A DNA stretch of 63,404 bases. Origin: Firmicutes bacterium HGW-Firmicutes-16. Its GTDB lineage: Bacteria > Bacillota > Clostridia > Oscillospirales > Oscillospiraceae. The stretch covers positions 1 to 63,404 of the forward strand of contig PGZZ01000014.1 in NCBI GenBank assembly GCA_002841545.1. The letters are read 5' to 3'. Positions 33,604 to 41,871 of this stretch are shown here, one piece after another (the first letter of the stretch is position 1; each line of letters begins with the position of its first letter). The notes beneath the pieces were generated by a model. It saw nothing but the letters and a program-made list of their open reading frames with translations, ran no database searches and was not told the origin of the DNA. The translations under genes and the position numbers were made by a program.

Positions 33604-35010
33604 CTAAACGCCCCCTTTCACGGCATCGGGAAAGTGCCTGTTTAGCTCTTTTTCCTCTACGCCGTTGTCCTTTAATCTGTTGTAGAGCTTTGCAGAAATG
33701 TTGCCCACCCTACGGTGCTCACCTCGGACTTTTACGATTTGTCCATTCTCGTCGCGCTCATTTTCCGAGATGACAAAGCGATAGAGCATGGTGCCGCAGA
33801 GCTTACCGTTTTTAACTCCTGTTGCTTCAAAAACCTCCATATATTTTCGGCTGTTGTCCTTGAGCTGCTTTTTGTATACCATAATGGGCCATGCTCCCAC
33901 GCACATCTCGAGTAAGCGTTCATCGGAAAGTCCTGTATTTGCAAAATGGCACATGGACACCAAACGGGCGTATGCTTCCTCGGCGTTGTCGGCGTGAAAG
34001 GCAGTCAAAATCGTGTGACCTGTCTGCCCGGCGCTTGCCGCCTCGTATGCCGCACCGTCACGAACCTCGGCGGGAACAATCAATTTCGGATGGTAACGGA
34101 GGGCATTTATAATGTGGTCCCGCATGGTAATGGGATTTGGTGCAGGCTTGGTGGTAGTGTAAATCACCCTCGCCGGTCGCTCGTGAAGGTGGTCAAAGCC
34201 GATGAGGGTTAACTCTCTGCTGTCCTCAATGATGTAAACACGGTTGTTGTAATCGTCATTGGATTTAATGTATTCGTTCAAGAGAAATGCTTGGTCTGTG
34301 GTCTTGCCGCTGCCTGTGCCGCCCGCAAGCCCCACGGAAATCCCGTTACAAAGGCAAAGAGTCAGAAAGTCCAGCATATCCGACGATACACTGCCGCTTT
34401 CAATGAGCTGTACCCTTGAAATGCTGCTGCAGCTCTGTTTTCGGATTGATACTACAACGCCGCGCTCCGGCGGAACGGCAGGTGGAATCATAGCGGAAAT
34501 TCGGGTACCGTCCCCTATGTAGCTATCCACCTTTGGTGCCTGTGCGTCCAAAATCATGCCGCCCATTCGCACCATTCGTTTGACGATGTCAAGGGCGGCG
34601 GTGGGTGTTGGAAATGCTTCCGTACCGTAGAGAAATTTTGTGCGGTCGGGGTAGATAATTTCCACGGTGTCATAGCCGTTGAGGTTTATTTCCTCCACGC
34701 TTTCGTCCTGCAAATATTCTGTGAGCAGTCCGAGTCCGGCCATATCCAGATATATTTTCTCTACAAGCGTTTCCTGCTCAAAGCCTGTGCCGGCAAGGAA
34801 TTCCACACAATATTGTAAAATGAGCGCCTTTAAGGTTTTAGCAGCTGCACGGCTGTCCAAAGCGGCGGCAAGCTCTTTTGAGTGTCGCTCAGCAATTGTG
34901 GCGCGTATTTTTTCAAGCAAGGCGAGGTAGTCAAAGTTATGAGTTTTAGGATCGCCGTTACTGTCCGTCGTCTGCAAAATGGAGAGGTATTCATAGGCTG
35001 TAATGCTCAA
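33604..35010 (-). CDS. cpaF: CpaF/TadA-family secretion ATPase
   Basis: A 468-residue ATPase of the VirB11/TadA superfamily driving pilus assembly. Walker A GLAGGTGSGKTTDQAF near residue 230, Asp box YIIEDSRELTLIG near 258, and Walker B-like KLIVPAEVRDGAAYEAASAG with TGHTILTAFHADN near 300-325 (His box). The N-terminal all-helical region and GDGTRISAMIPP motif are typical. Overlaps the CpaE-like gene by four bases. Confidence 0.9.
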   Translation of the reverse strand: MSITAYEYLSILQTTDSNGDPKTHNFDYLALLEKIRATIAERHSKELAAALDSRAAAKTLKALILQYCVEFLAGTGFEQETLVEKIYLDMAGLGLLTEYLQDESVEEINLNGYDTVEIIYPDRTKFLYGTEAFPTPTAALDIVKRMVRMGGMILDAQAPKVDSYIGDGTRISAMIPPAVPPERGVVVSIRKQSCSSISRVQLIESGSVSSDMLDFLTLCLCNGISVGLAGGTGSGKTTDQAFLLNEYIKSNDDYNNRVYIIEDSRELTLIGFDHLHERPARVIYTTTKPAPNPITMRDHIINALRYHPKLIVPAEVRDGAAYEAASAGQTGHTILTAFHADNAEEAYARLVSMCHFANTGLSDERLLEMCVGAWPIMVYKKQLKDNSRKYMEVFEATGVKNGKLCGTMLYRFVISENERDENGQIVKVRGEHRRVGNISAKLYNRLKDNGVEEKELNRHFPDAVKGGV

Positions 35011-35651
35011 TTTGACGTCACCTCCAAAAGCTTCAAAATGGCTTTGTAATAGGTTTTTAGCCGTTTGTGGGGTACACGGTAGTGGGGCTTTTGCGCCAAG
35101 AAATCGTAGAGTGCCTCATAATCAAAGGCATCACTTATTTCCATTCCCACGAATATGGTTTTGTGCTTTATAGCGGCGATGGCTCGTTCTGCCGACTTGT
35201 GCCACATGGCACCCTGATATTCACCACCAATGCACAAAAGAACCTTGTCTGCAAGGCTCAGCGCCCAGGCCGAAACGAGATTGTTCATTTCCGTGGGGCA
35301 ATCCACAATAACGGTATCGAAGGTGGTTTTGGCAAGGGTGAGCAATGCTTTTACCTGCTCGGCGGAATAGTTGTCGTCGAAGCAATCATGACAACTGGGT
35401 GCCGCCAAAATGTAAAATAAATCGTCCTTTTGGAACACGCTCTGCTTGAGGTTTCCGGTGCGAATTGCCGTTTGCAGGCTCTGCTCTGAAGGGACTTTCA
35501 CTCCAAAAAACGCCGACAGCTCGCTGTATGGCTCGGGAGAAATGAGAAGGACGGTTTTACCCTCTGCAATAAGGGCTTTGGATAATGCAAGAGCAAGCGT
35601 TGTCTTGCCCACACCGCTTGCACCCCAAATTGGTATGAGCATTTTAATCAC
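35007..35651 (-). CDS. cpaE: CpaE/TadZ-like MinD-type ATPase
   Basis: A 214-residue P-loop protein starting MIKMLIPIWGASGVGKTTLA (Walker A near residue 10-17). It has DTVIVDCPTEMNN near 113 as Walker B. It resembles the ATPase domain of CpaE/TadZ, which positions the pilus machine at the membrane, but lacks the receiver-like N-terminal domain. Four-base overlaps with both neighbours. Confidence 0.82.
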   Translation of the reverse strand: MIKMLIPIWGASGVGKTTLALALSKALIAEGKTVLLISPEPYSELSAFFGVKVPSEQSLQTAIRTGNLKQSVFQKDDLFYILAAPSCHDCFDDNYSAEQVKALLTLAKTTFDTVIVDCPTEMNNLVSAWALSLADKVLLCIGGEYQGAMWHKSAERAIAAIKHKTIFVGMEISDAFDYEALYDFLAQKPHYRVPHKRLKTYYKAILKLLEVTSN

Positions 35652-36357
35652 CCGCCTTTATAAGTGTCAGGTGGAAGTTCTCGGCTTTTTCAAGGGCAAT
35701 CAGGGTCTTTGCCTGGGTTTCGTCCACCGTCACAACAATATAAACAGGGACATAATCTGCATCGTCCTTCACGCCGTCCGATTCCTCGGCCAGACTCTCG
35801 TCCAAGTCGTCGAGACTTTCCAATTTGCTGTTTAACACCTGTTTGACGGAGATTTCAGAGAGTGCCTTTTCCGATGCTATTGCTCCGTTTTCGTTCTCTG
35901 TGGTGGTGTAAACATCTACAAAAGCACCGCCGCGAAGCACCCCTGCAAGCCCCGCGGAGGTAGAGGGAAGCTTGAGGGTCAGGAGAAACTCCCCAAACTC
36001 CAAGGATGTTCCGTGACCACTGTTCTCGTATTCTTCTGCGCTCACGAGGCGGTTCTTTGTGAGATACTCACCCTCGAAAATTGTGCTTGTCGCAACCATT
36101 CCGATGACCTGCTCCTTGTCGGTGGCAACAGCTCCCGAAAGTCCAAAGGCTCCCACCTCGGCAGTGGCGAGTAAGTTCTCTGTGATTTCTGTTCCTTCGT
36201 CCACCGTCTGATTGAGCACCAACACATTGGCTGTGGCGGTTTCGCCCTCATACATTTTGGGAAGGAGGACAAAGGAAAGCACAGCTGCCAAAACAAGGCA
36301 AGCTGTGCCGATGAATAGCTTGTTTTTCAAGATTTTCTGCATGGTATCCCCCTTCAC
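35644..36357 (-). CDS. cpaB: CpaB/RcpC-like pilus protein with SAF domain
   Basis: A 237-residue protein with an N-terminal membrane anchor (LFIGTACLVLAAVLSFVLLP) and an SAF domain recognised by TVDEGTEITENLLATAEV and EGEYLTKNRLVSAEE. It continues with a CpaB-type segment (LTLKLPSTSAGLAGVLRGGA, FVDVYTTTENENG). CpaB-type proteins support assembly of Tad pili outside the membrane. It overlaps the neighbouring gene by four bases. Confidence 0.82.
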   Translation of the reverse strand: MKGDTMQKILKNKLFIGTACLVLAAVLSFVLLPKMYEGETATANVLVLNQTVDEGTEITENLLATAEVGAFGLSGAVATDKEQVIGMVATSTIFEGEYLTKNRLVSAEEYENSGHGTSLEFGEFLLTLKLPSTSAGLAGVLRGGAFVDVYTTTENENGAIASEKALSEISVKQVLNSKLESLDDLDESLAEESDGVKDDADYVPVYIVVTVDETQAKTLIALEKAENFHLTLIKAGD

Positions 36358-37103
36358 ATTGACTGACTACCTATTTTATTCTCTTGGCATGGTTCCTCAA
36401 CCTGAAGCTCTTGGAGCTTTTCTCTCGCCCAATCGGGCAAGTGCTTTTCATCCAGTACTCCTACGATGTCCTCACGGTTCCACCGAGTTTTCTCGCCGTC
36501 CCTAAGGCAGGTGGCAAAGACTGCTCTACCGCTTGAGTTTGGGTGCGAGCCAAAGCCACCCGTTGCAAGCCATAACTGATTTTCCGGACAAAGATAGCGG
36601 TCCTTTAGGATGCTTGGGGAGAGCACAATAACCTTACCGTCAAATTCTTGCTCATGCTTATCGCCCACGCAGTGGGTGTAGTCGAACAGCCCCAATTCTT
36701 GGTATGCCTTGCAATATTGGCTGACAAAGCCGTCCAGCACCGCAGGGTGGCTGTCCACGGCAAAATCTCCGTTGAAATCTCTGTCATTTATCTTGTCGGA
36801 CGGAATGTAGAGGCTGTTTGCCCACTTTTTATTCCCTATAGAAAACCTGCCGTCATACTGCTTTTGCTGAATGCTGTTGGCAAGAACGCAGGCGGTACGC
36901 TTATATCCAAACTGCTCAATTACGCTTTGGACGCTGTCATTTTTTAGGTGCATCCCGTCAAAGTCCTTCCTAATGGCTTCCTCGATGGCCTCCTTACAAC
37001 AAACATTTTCACGGCGGCTCTCCTGCCAGAGTGTCAGTTCATCGCGCTCTCTGGCATCCGCAAGAGAGTAGGGATAGACATGTAAATATTCCTTATCCAA
37101 CAT
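36354..37103 (-). CDS. DUF3849-containing protein
   Basis: About 249 residues from ATG 37103 (MLDKEYLHVYPYSLADARER). DUF3849 is recognised by ELTLWQESRRENVCCKEAIE, FDGMHLKNDSVQSVIEQFGY and KRTACVLANSIQQKQYDGRF, followed by a region typical of ICE proteins with FVVDSHPAVLDGF-like sequence. The frame is open further upstream, but that part runs in another frame of the next gene and is not conserved. Function unknown. Confidence 0.8.
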   Translation of the reverse strand: MLDKEYLHVYPYSLADARERDELTLWQESRRENVCCKEAIEEAIRKDFDGMHLKNDSVQSVIEQFGYKRTACVLANSIQQKQYDGRFSIGNKKWANSLYIPSDKINDRDFNGDFAVDSHPAVLDGFVSQYCKAYQELGLFDYTHCVGDKHEQEFDGKVIVLSPSILKDRYLCPENQLWLATGGFGSHPNSSGRAVFATCLRDGEKTRWNREDIVGVLDEKHLPDWAREKLQELQVEEPCQENKIGSQSM

Positions 37104-37635
37104 CAATTTTACGCTCCAATCTGAGGGCTTCGTCCAACTCCCCAAGGCAGACACCGGAAAGTCGGAAAACCTCCAAAAGCTCTGGCGGAACATCGGAAAT
37201 GTCGTAATCATACCCGGCTTCGCTGAGAATGATTTCCCCTCTTTCCTCATCTGTCTCGGCGCTAAGCTTTGCGTTTGAGTTGATTCCTGCTTTGTCGCGG
37301 AGGTAGTCGGGTACACGAATGTCGTTTTTGATATCAAGCAGTTCTTCGCAAAGGGCACACTCGGCAGCCCAGCTAGCCGGTGTGCCCTTGCCGAAATCGC
37401 CGCAGTTATCGCAGAAACCGCAGGCTTTGGCGAGCTTTGCAGTAATGTCTGCTCCAAGCGCAGAGAAGGTGGTAATTGCATTTACCAAATTCATCGCCGT
37501 CATCTTCTTGTTGCGGAGGACTAGCACACCGGGGGCAATGGCCAGGGCAAGTCCGCTTTTCACATCGAACTCGCAGGTCGCCACAATTTCATCGGGAATT
37601 TCAGTCAAGGGGTTAATTATTTCTTCTTTTTTCAT
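37093..37635 (-). CDS. Conserved ICE protein with cysteine pairs, function unknown
   Basis: A 180-residue protein with FDVKSGLALAIAPGVLVLRN near residue 24, an ACGFCDNCGDF segment near 70 and ECALCEELL near 92. The two CxxC pairs could bind zinc. An acidic C-terminal part follows. I do not recognise a function. It overlaps the DUF3849 gene by 11 bases and lies 27 bases past the Dam methylase, within the operon. Confidence 0.65.
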   Translation of the reverse strand: MKKEEIINPLTEIPDEIVATCEFDVKSGLALAIAPGVLVLRNKKMTAMNLVNAITTFSALGADITAKLAKACGFCDNCGDFGKGTPASWAAECALCEELLDIKNDIRVPDYLRDKAGINSNAKLSAETDEERGEIILSEAGYDYDISDVPPELLEVFRLSGVCLGELDEALRLERKIDVG

Positions 37636-37662
37636 ATTCGGTTTCCTTCCATTCTAAAATAA

Positions 37663-38646
37663 TTAAACCACCAAAGCTTTTGGTGGTTCGTGGATAAGTT
37701 TATATTCGCCCTCACTAGAAATGTTGAGCATGGGAAACAGTGTAAGCTGACGTCCTTTCTCCTTGATAAAGGGCCGTGGGTCGTAGTTGGTCATGATGAT
37801 TTCCTCGTAAACATCGCCCTCCTTGTGGCTCATACTGTTGGGGCGGGTGGTGTAGAAGATGTAGAAGTCTTGATACAGTTCCAAAATTTCGGGGGCATAG
37901 TTGTAGCTGACCATAACGTAGCCCTTGGCTTCCTTGATGGTATCGTGCAGCCGCGTGTGATCCTCTTTTGTAAACACCACTGCATAAAAGCCCTCGGCTT
38001 CAAAGTAGGGCGGATCACAGTAGACAAAGGCATTTTCTCTGTCATACTGCTTGATGAGGGCTTCAAAATCCTTGTTTTCGATGGTTACCTCAGAGAAGGC
38101 TCGTGAGAAATTCCAGATGTCTACAAAAAATCTACGAACATCGCACTTTTTGCCGCCGTAGGTATCACCATTTGCGTTGAAGCTGTAACGCAGGATCTTA
38201 TAATAAGTGGCGGCTCGCTTGATGTCACGGTGTTTCGCTTTTTGGGTTAAAAGCTTTTTCATCTGTCTGGCACTGGGTGGCTCGAACATAATCTCAGTGA
38301 GAAAAAGCTCTCGCTTTAAGTCCTCTTCTGTAAATTCCTCCTGCTCGATAAATTTCTTGCATAGCTCAAAATCGTCTCGGGAGTTGAGAGTTAAAAAGCC
38401 CAGCTCTCTCAAAAGAGCCAGCGGCATTTCCCTGGCGCAGCGCATAAGGTTGACTAAATTGCCGTTAAAATCGTTGTAGACCTTGAGATTGACCTGAGGG
38501 CAGTCAAGGTTTAGGGTTACCGTACCGCTGCCTCCGAACACATCAATACTACGTTCATACCTCGGCGGGGCAAGGAGATTGATGAGCCACATGAGTTTTG
38601 CCTTTCCACCCACCCAGCTGATAATGCTTTTTGTAATTTTTTTCAC
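37663..38646 (-). CDS. D12-class DNA adenine methyltransferase (Dam-like)
   Basis: A 327-residue N6-adenine methylase. SAM-binding motif DVFGGSGTVTLNLD near residue 36 and catalytic motif FVYCDPPYFEAEGFY near 208, with N-terminal SWVGGKAKLMWL. It carries the order of a D12/alpha-class enzyme. No cognate restriction gene is next to it, so it is an orphan methylase likely protecting the ICE in new hosts. Confidence 0.88.
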   Translation of the reverse strand: MKKITKSIISWVGGKAKLMWLINLLAPPRYERSIDVFGGSGTVTLNLDCPQVNLKVYNDFNGNLVNLMRCAREMPLALLRELGFLTLNSRDDFELCKKFIEQEEFTEEDLKRELFLTEIMFEPPSARQMKKLLTQKAKHRDIKRAATYYKILRYSFNANGDTYGGKKCDVRRFFVDIWNFSRAFSEVTIENKDFEALIKQYDRENAFVYCDPPYFEAEGFYAVVFTKEDHTRLHDTIKEAKGYVMVSYNYAPEILELYQDFYIFYTTRPNSMSHKEGDVYEEIIMTNYDPRPFIKEKGRQLTLFPMLNISSEGEYKLIHEPPKALVV

Positions 38647-38742
38647 CTCGTTTCAGGACGTAAAACTTCATGCACTGTTGAATGAAGTTTTTTGCTTATG
38701 GGCACTATGTTCCCATGCGTTTGACTATCCATTTTGCGCAGC

Positions 38743-38787
38743 AAAAAGAGCGATCGTTTTCTGCAGTAGCAGTAACAATCGCTCTTC
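38743..38787 (-). terminator. Rho-independent terminator
   Basis: On the minus strand AAGAGCGAT pairs with ATCGCTCTT across a 27-base interior and is followed by TTTT. It ends the short transcript of the 71-residue gene at 38843 before the Dam gene. Confidence 0.6.
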
Positions 38788-38842
38788 ATTAGCGTTATTT
38801 ATTATTCTTTTTTGAGGTCCTTAATGTCGTTTAGCTTGGACG

Positions 38843-39058
38843 CTATTCTTTTATGTCGGTTTCAATTGCGTCCGGATTAGTATCCTCTTTGTGCATAAGC
38901 TGGAATATTTTTTGCGGTTGGGGAGGATTGCCGCCTGCGGCTTTCCAGCCTGCGAGGAAAGAGATTCGTACCATCGCGAACAGCGCATTCTCCGCCTGAT
39001 CATACTCCCGGCGATCCAAAAAGTCGCCGAACGCTTTTTCAAAGTCATTGCTCATCAT
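38843..39058 (-). CDS. Small ICE protein under the XRE-type divergent promoter
   Basis: About 71 residues from ATG 39058 (GAGGTGG ribosome binding site), MMSNDFEKAFGDFLDRREYD with FAMVRISFLAGWKAAGG. A common but uncharacterised type in Firmicute ICEs. A longer start at 39103 would overlap the operator and is less likely. It is divergent from the XRE-type regulator, and an operator lies in its leader, so it is under that regulator. Confidence 0.6.
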   Translation of the reverse strand: MMSNDFEKAFGDFLDRREYDQAENALFAMVRISFLAGWKAAGGNPPQPQKIFQLMHKEDTNPDAIETDIKE

Positions 39059-39078
39059 AAGTGCCACCTCGATTGCTA

Positions 39079-39189
39079 TACGGAATTCCGTACTGCAGAA
39101 CACATTTTACCACATCTTTTTTGTGAAGTCTACGGTATTCCGAATGTAATTCAGCGGAAAACGTCAGATAATATATACGGAATACCGTA
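39079..39189. promoter_or_regulatory. Three copies of a palindromic operator between divergent genes
   Basis: Three copies of one dyad, consensus TACGGWATWCCGTA. Copy 1 at 39079-39092 is perfectly palindromic (TACGGAATTCCGTA), copy 2 at 39131-39143 (TACGGTATTCCGA) and copy 3 at 39176-39189 (TACGGAATACCGTA). They are spaced about 50 bases apart (roughly five helical turns) across the divergent promoter region. The obvious ligand is the helix-turn-helix protein encoded at 39205. Confidence 0.75.
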
Positions 39190-39204
39190 GTAGGAGGTGG
39201 CCTA

Positions 39205-39447
39205 GTGGAAAAGAGCGCAGTAATCTCGCAACGCATTTTGCAGCTTTGCCGGGAACGCAATATTACTATTGGAAAGCTGTGCAGTACAGCTGGAACTACA
39301 GCTTCCACAGTTCATGATATTGTGACAGGGACAACTAAGAATCCGCGAGTATTTACATTAAAAAAGCTCTGCGATGCGCTGGATATAACACTTTCAGAAT
39401 TCTTTGACACTCCGGAATTCAATAACATGGACCAGGAGATTGAGTAG
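39205..39447 (+). CDS. XRE-type helix-turn-helix regulator
   Basis: An 80-residue Cro/CI-type protein starting at a GTG (39205) after AGGAGGTGG. The HTH is ERNITIGKLCSTAGTTASTV with VHDIVTGTTKNPRVFTLKKL following. It is the only plus-strand gene in this part of the ICE. Three copies of a palindromic operator lie before it, so it most likely represses itself and the divergent minus-strand gene. Confidence 0.85.
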   Translation: MEKSAVISQRILQLCRERNITIGKLCSTAGTTASTVHDIVTGTTKNPRVFTLKKLCDALDITLSEFFDTPEFNNMDQEIE

Positions 39448-39476
39448 GGGATCCGCAAATTTTGCGGGTCCCTTTT
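39448..39476 (+). terminator. Rho-independent terminator after the XRE gene
   Basis: The stem pairs GGGATCCGCAAA with TTTGCGGGTCCC (one mismatch), followed by TTTT. It lies directly after the stop codon. It also faces the end of the convergent ArdA-like gene. Confidence 0.7.
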
Positions 39477-39480
39477 CCTG

Positions 39481-40506
39481 TTACATGACCATCTGCTGCG
39501 ATTCGGGGTGGTCATGTACTGGGACGAACGGTGTATCTTTGCGGGTAATATAGGATTTCTCGTCCTTTGTTAACAGAAACCCCTGATGTTCCAGCAGATC
39601 TGCAGCGTAGACTTCAAAATCGAAGCAGTCGGCGAGAGAGCTCTCGCCATGGAAGTAACCGCGCCGCTGAAGCTCCCGCATGGCGTAATCGTGAAAGCCT
39701 TCTGCGGACATAACGTCATAACAGCTCAGGTTCTGACTGATATCCACAGCATCTGCGAGAGTGCGGCATCCCTCATACTCAAGGGCGGCGGCGAACTTTT
39801 CCATGAAGTGCGGCATGCCCTGGCCACGCTCGTCCAAAGCAAAGCCAAGATTCTGTCCGTCGTAAATCAGTTCAGCAAGGCTGTCGTAATTTTCCGCTAT
39901 GTTTCTGACCTCTGGCAAGATGCACTTTACTTCCAGCAGTTGGCATTCCTCAATCGTCCGCACACCCAGCGCGTCCAGAGCAATACGAATTTCATCCGGT
40001 CTGCCGTTGCTGATTTCCTCGTAATCGGGCAGCTTAACCCAGACGCCCTCGGGATTCTGGTCGGATGCAAGACGAAGCTTGACGCTCCAGTCCTTATCCT
40101 CAAGCTTCGCAAGGTTTGTGCAGTCGTAATGCCGGTCGTCGTCGCAGCTGCCGTGGTACACATACGCGCCGCCGGCAAACTGGCCGGGATGTTCCTCCAT
40201 ATATCTGCCGGCAAGCTTGTCTAGATCGAGGTAGGTAAGCAGCACATCGTCCATGTTGTGCTCTTCGCGAGCGAGGAATTCGCCGAGCTGACGCGGATTA
40301 TCTGCAGGATAGCACATCTCGTATTCCATCAGGTTCGCAAGCAATTCTACAGCCTCCTTGCCGCAACCGGGCGGGTTCGCAGCTATCACACCGTGCAGGA
40401 GAATAGCTTCCTTAGCGGTGAGTCCATCCAGCCTTTGATTGAGCCACACGGATTCCTCGGACGTAGTGTTGCGAATACTCCGAAGCGTATCAAAACTCTT
40501 ATCCAA
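39481..40506 (-). CDS. ArdA-like antirestriction family protein
   Basis: A 341-residue acidic protein. From about residue 115 it has the ArdA-like layout, with WVKLPDYEEISNGRPDEIRI and NYDSLAELIYDGQNLGFALD, and near the end GYFHGESSLADCFDFEVYAA, YAADLLEHQGF. ArdA proteins mimic DNA and block type I restriction after entry. The N-terminal 110 residues are additional. Placement in an ICE next to DUF4314 proteins and a Dam methylase supports a role in surviving host restriction. I am not certain it is a true ArdA. Confidence 0.6.
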   Translation of the reverse strand: MDKSFDTLRSIRNTTSEESVWLNQRLDGLTAKEAILLHGVIAANPPGCGKEAVELLANLMEYEMCYPADNPRQLGEFLAREEHNMDDVLLTYLDLDKLAGRYMEEHPGQFAGGAYVYHGSCDDDRHYDCTNLAKLEDKDWSVKLRLASDQNPEGVWVKLPDYEEISNGRPDEIRIALDALGVRTIEECQLLEVKCILPEVRNIAENYDSLAELIYDGQNLGFALDERGQGMPHFMEKFAAALEYEGCRTLADAVDISQNLSCYDVMSAEGFHDYAMRELQRRGYFHGESSLADCFDFEVYAADLLEHQGFLLTKDEKSYITRKDTPFVPVHDHPESQQMVM

Positions 40507-41266
40507 GAGTCATTCCTCCCATCTGAGGCGCCTGCTCATAGGCTTTCGGATCAGCACCGTGTACATGCGCAGGAGAAAACAGTTCCTGCTCGGTCTGAAT
40601 GCTCCAGTTGTTATTACAGCTCCAGAGATGGGCATACATCTCACCGTCGCTGAATTTGATGGCGTGCTGTTCAAAGCCCTCTCCAAAACCGTCGCTGGCC
40701 TGACCGGACACATAATCCTTCAAAAGTTCCAACTCCTGTGGTGTCAGTTCGCCGACAACCCTGCATTCGGCAACTCCCCACAGCGTACCATCCCGAGTCT
40801 CCGCTGCAAATTGAAGAGATCGTACCTTTTGCTCTACGCCATCGTGCTCACTGTAGTACTTCATAAGGCCGCGTTCGGACTCTTCCGGTCTCCGTTCCCG
40901 TAGAATAGCTCCGGCTATGGTGTTGGCATAACTTGTCGCCGTTCGGTCGTCCATGGTTAGCTCATCATTTTCCAGATCACCGTATTCGTTACGTTCGTAG
41001 TAGGTCACGTTCATGGGCATATAGAGCTTCAGGAGCGTTGGCTCCGGCGGCAGGACGCTGAACCGATCCTCATCCAGCACGAGTCCAAGGGTACGGCCAT
41101 TGTCCCAATTGCAATGAAATGTGCCGATATCGTCAATGAAATCCAGCGTACCCGTTGTCCCCGGCTCCATGGGATTATACGGGTCCTTCATTTCCGTCAG
41201 TCTGATTCGGGATCCTTTTGGAAATTGTTCACGCAAGAATTCAAGCCATTTTTGGTTAACTGCCAT
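40499..41266 (-). CDS. DUF4314 domain protein, long form
   Basis: 255 residues from ATG 41266 (ribosome binding site GGAGGAATG). The N-terminal DUF4314 domain is FPKGSRIRLTEMKDPYNPME, GTTGTLDFIDDIG and CNWDNGRTLGLVLDEDRF. The remaining part has WGVAECRVVGELTPQELELL typical of ICE accessory proteins. Function unknown. Its stop overlaps the ArdA-like start by eight bases. Confidence 0.8.
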   Translation of the reverse strand: MAVNQKWLEFLREQFPKGSRIRLTEMKDPYNPMEPGTTGTLDFIDDIGTFHCNWDNGRTLGLVLDEDRFSVLPPEPTLLKLYMPMNVTYYERNEYGDLENDELTMDDRTATSYANTIAGAILRERRPEESERGLMKYYSEHDGVEQKVRSLQFAAETRDGTLWGVAECRVVGELTPQELELLKDYVSGQASDGFGEGFEQHAIKFSDGEMYAHLWSCNNNWSIQTEQELFSPAHVHGADPKAYEQAPQMGGMTLG

Positions 41267-41267
41267 T

Positions 41268-41672
41268 TTACATTCCTCCAAAATAAATGCCCTGTGAGGG
41301 CGGTGTTTCATATTCTTCAAGAGCTCTGGGGTTTTTCTCACCGAAGAGGTTATAGATCTCATCATCAACCGCCTTTCGTACCTGCGGGTCATCCGTAAAC
41401 GTCTGATAGCGGAAACCGGATGTAGCATGATAAGGCAGTTCCTCACGGATAGCCTTGAGATATTCTTCCGGTTCGGTATAAGTGATTTCTTCACCGCTGG
41501 CGAAGGAGACTCTGCCAACGGCGGGCTTCTCCGCCTGCTGCTGCCGCTGTACTGTTCCTTTTGTTCCTGATGGCACAGGAGCTAGCGGGTCATTCTTGCT
41601 TATTAATTCGATTCGTGTTCCTTCAGGATAACGCTCCTTTAGGCTTTGTATTGAGTTTTTGTTGAACATCAT
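41268..41672 (-). CDS. DUF4314-like protein, short form
   Basis: About 134 residues from ATG 41672 (AGGGACAAG before it). It begins with a DUF4314-like SLKERYPEGTRIELISKNDP, then a variable Gln-rich linker and a C-terminal GFRYQTFTDDPQVRKAVDDE block. It is a divergent neighbour copy of the longer DUF4314 gene directly downstream; the pair probably arose by duplication. Confidence 0.65.
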   Translation of the reverse strand: MMFNKNSIQSLKERYPEGTRIELISKNDPLAPVPSGTKGTVQRQQQAEKPAVGRVSFASGEEITYTEPEEYLKAIREELPYHATSGFRYQTFTDDPQVRKAVDDEIYNLFGEKNPRALEEYETPPSQGIYFGGM

Positions 41673-41871
41673 CTTGTCCCTCAATCTCTACCGTTGTTGT
41701 GTTGCTGCGATTTTGCATTGCTCTTACATCCGTTTTCATACAACGTCCAGCGCCATGTCTACAGATAAACCCTATGGATTTATATCTGCAGTTCCTGCAT
41801 TCGCAGGTGTCTGTCACTGTGATGTTCGCATTAATATTGGGGTTGCTGGTCGTTGCGCTGTCATTGTGCAT
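41623..41871 (-). CDS. Possible small cysteine-rich protein
   Basis: An 82-residue frame between the antirepressor gene and the short DUF4314 gene, overlapping both ends slightly. It has CECRNCRY and CRHGAGRC, a four-Cys set able to bind zinc. The overlapping start/stop pattern with the antirepressor (11 bases) is usual for coupled operon genes here. It overlaps the next gene by about 50 bases, which counts against it. Confidence 0.4.
   Translation of the reverse strand: MHNDSATTSNPNINANITVTDTCECRNCRYKSIGFICRHGAGRCMKTDVRAMQNRSNTTTVEIEGQDDVQQKLNTKPKGALS

Noticed and set aside
37104-37481. Upstream extension of the DUF3849 frame
   Set aside because: It lies in another frame of the preceding conserved gene, is Ser/Pro-rich and not conserved; the ATG at 37103 gives the normal family length.
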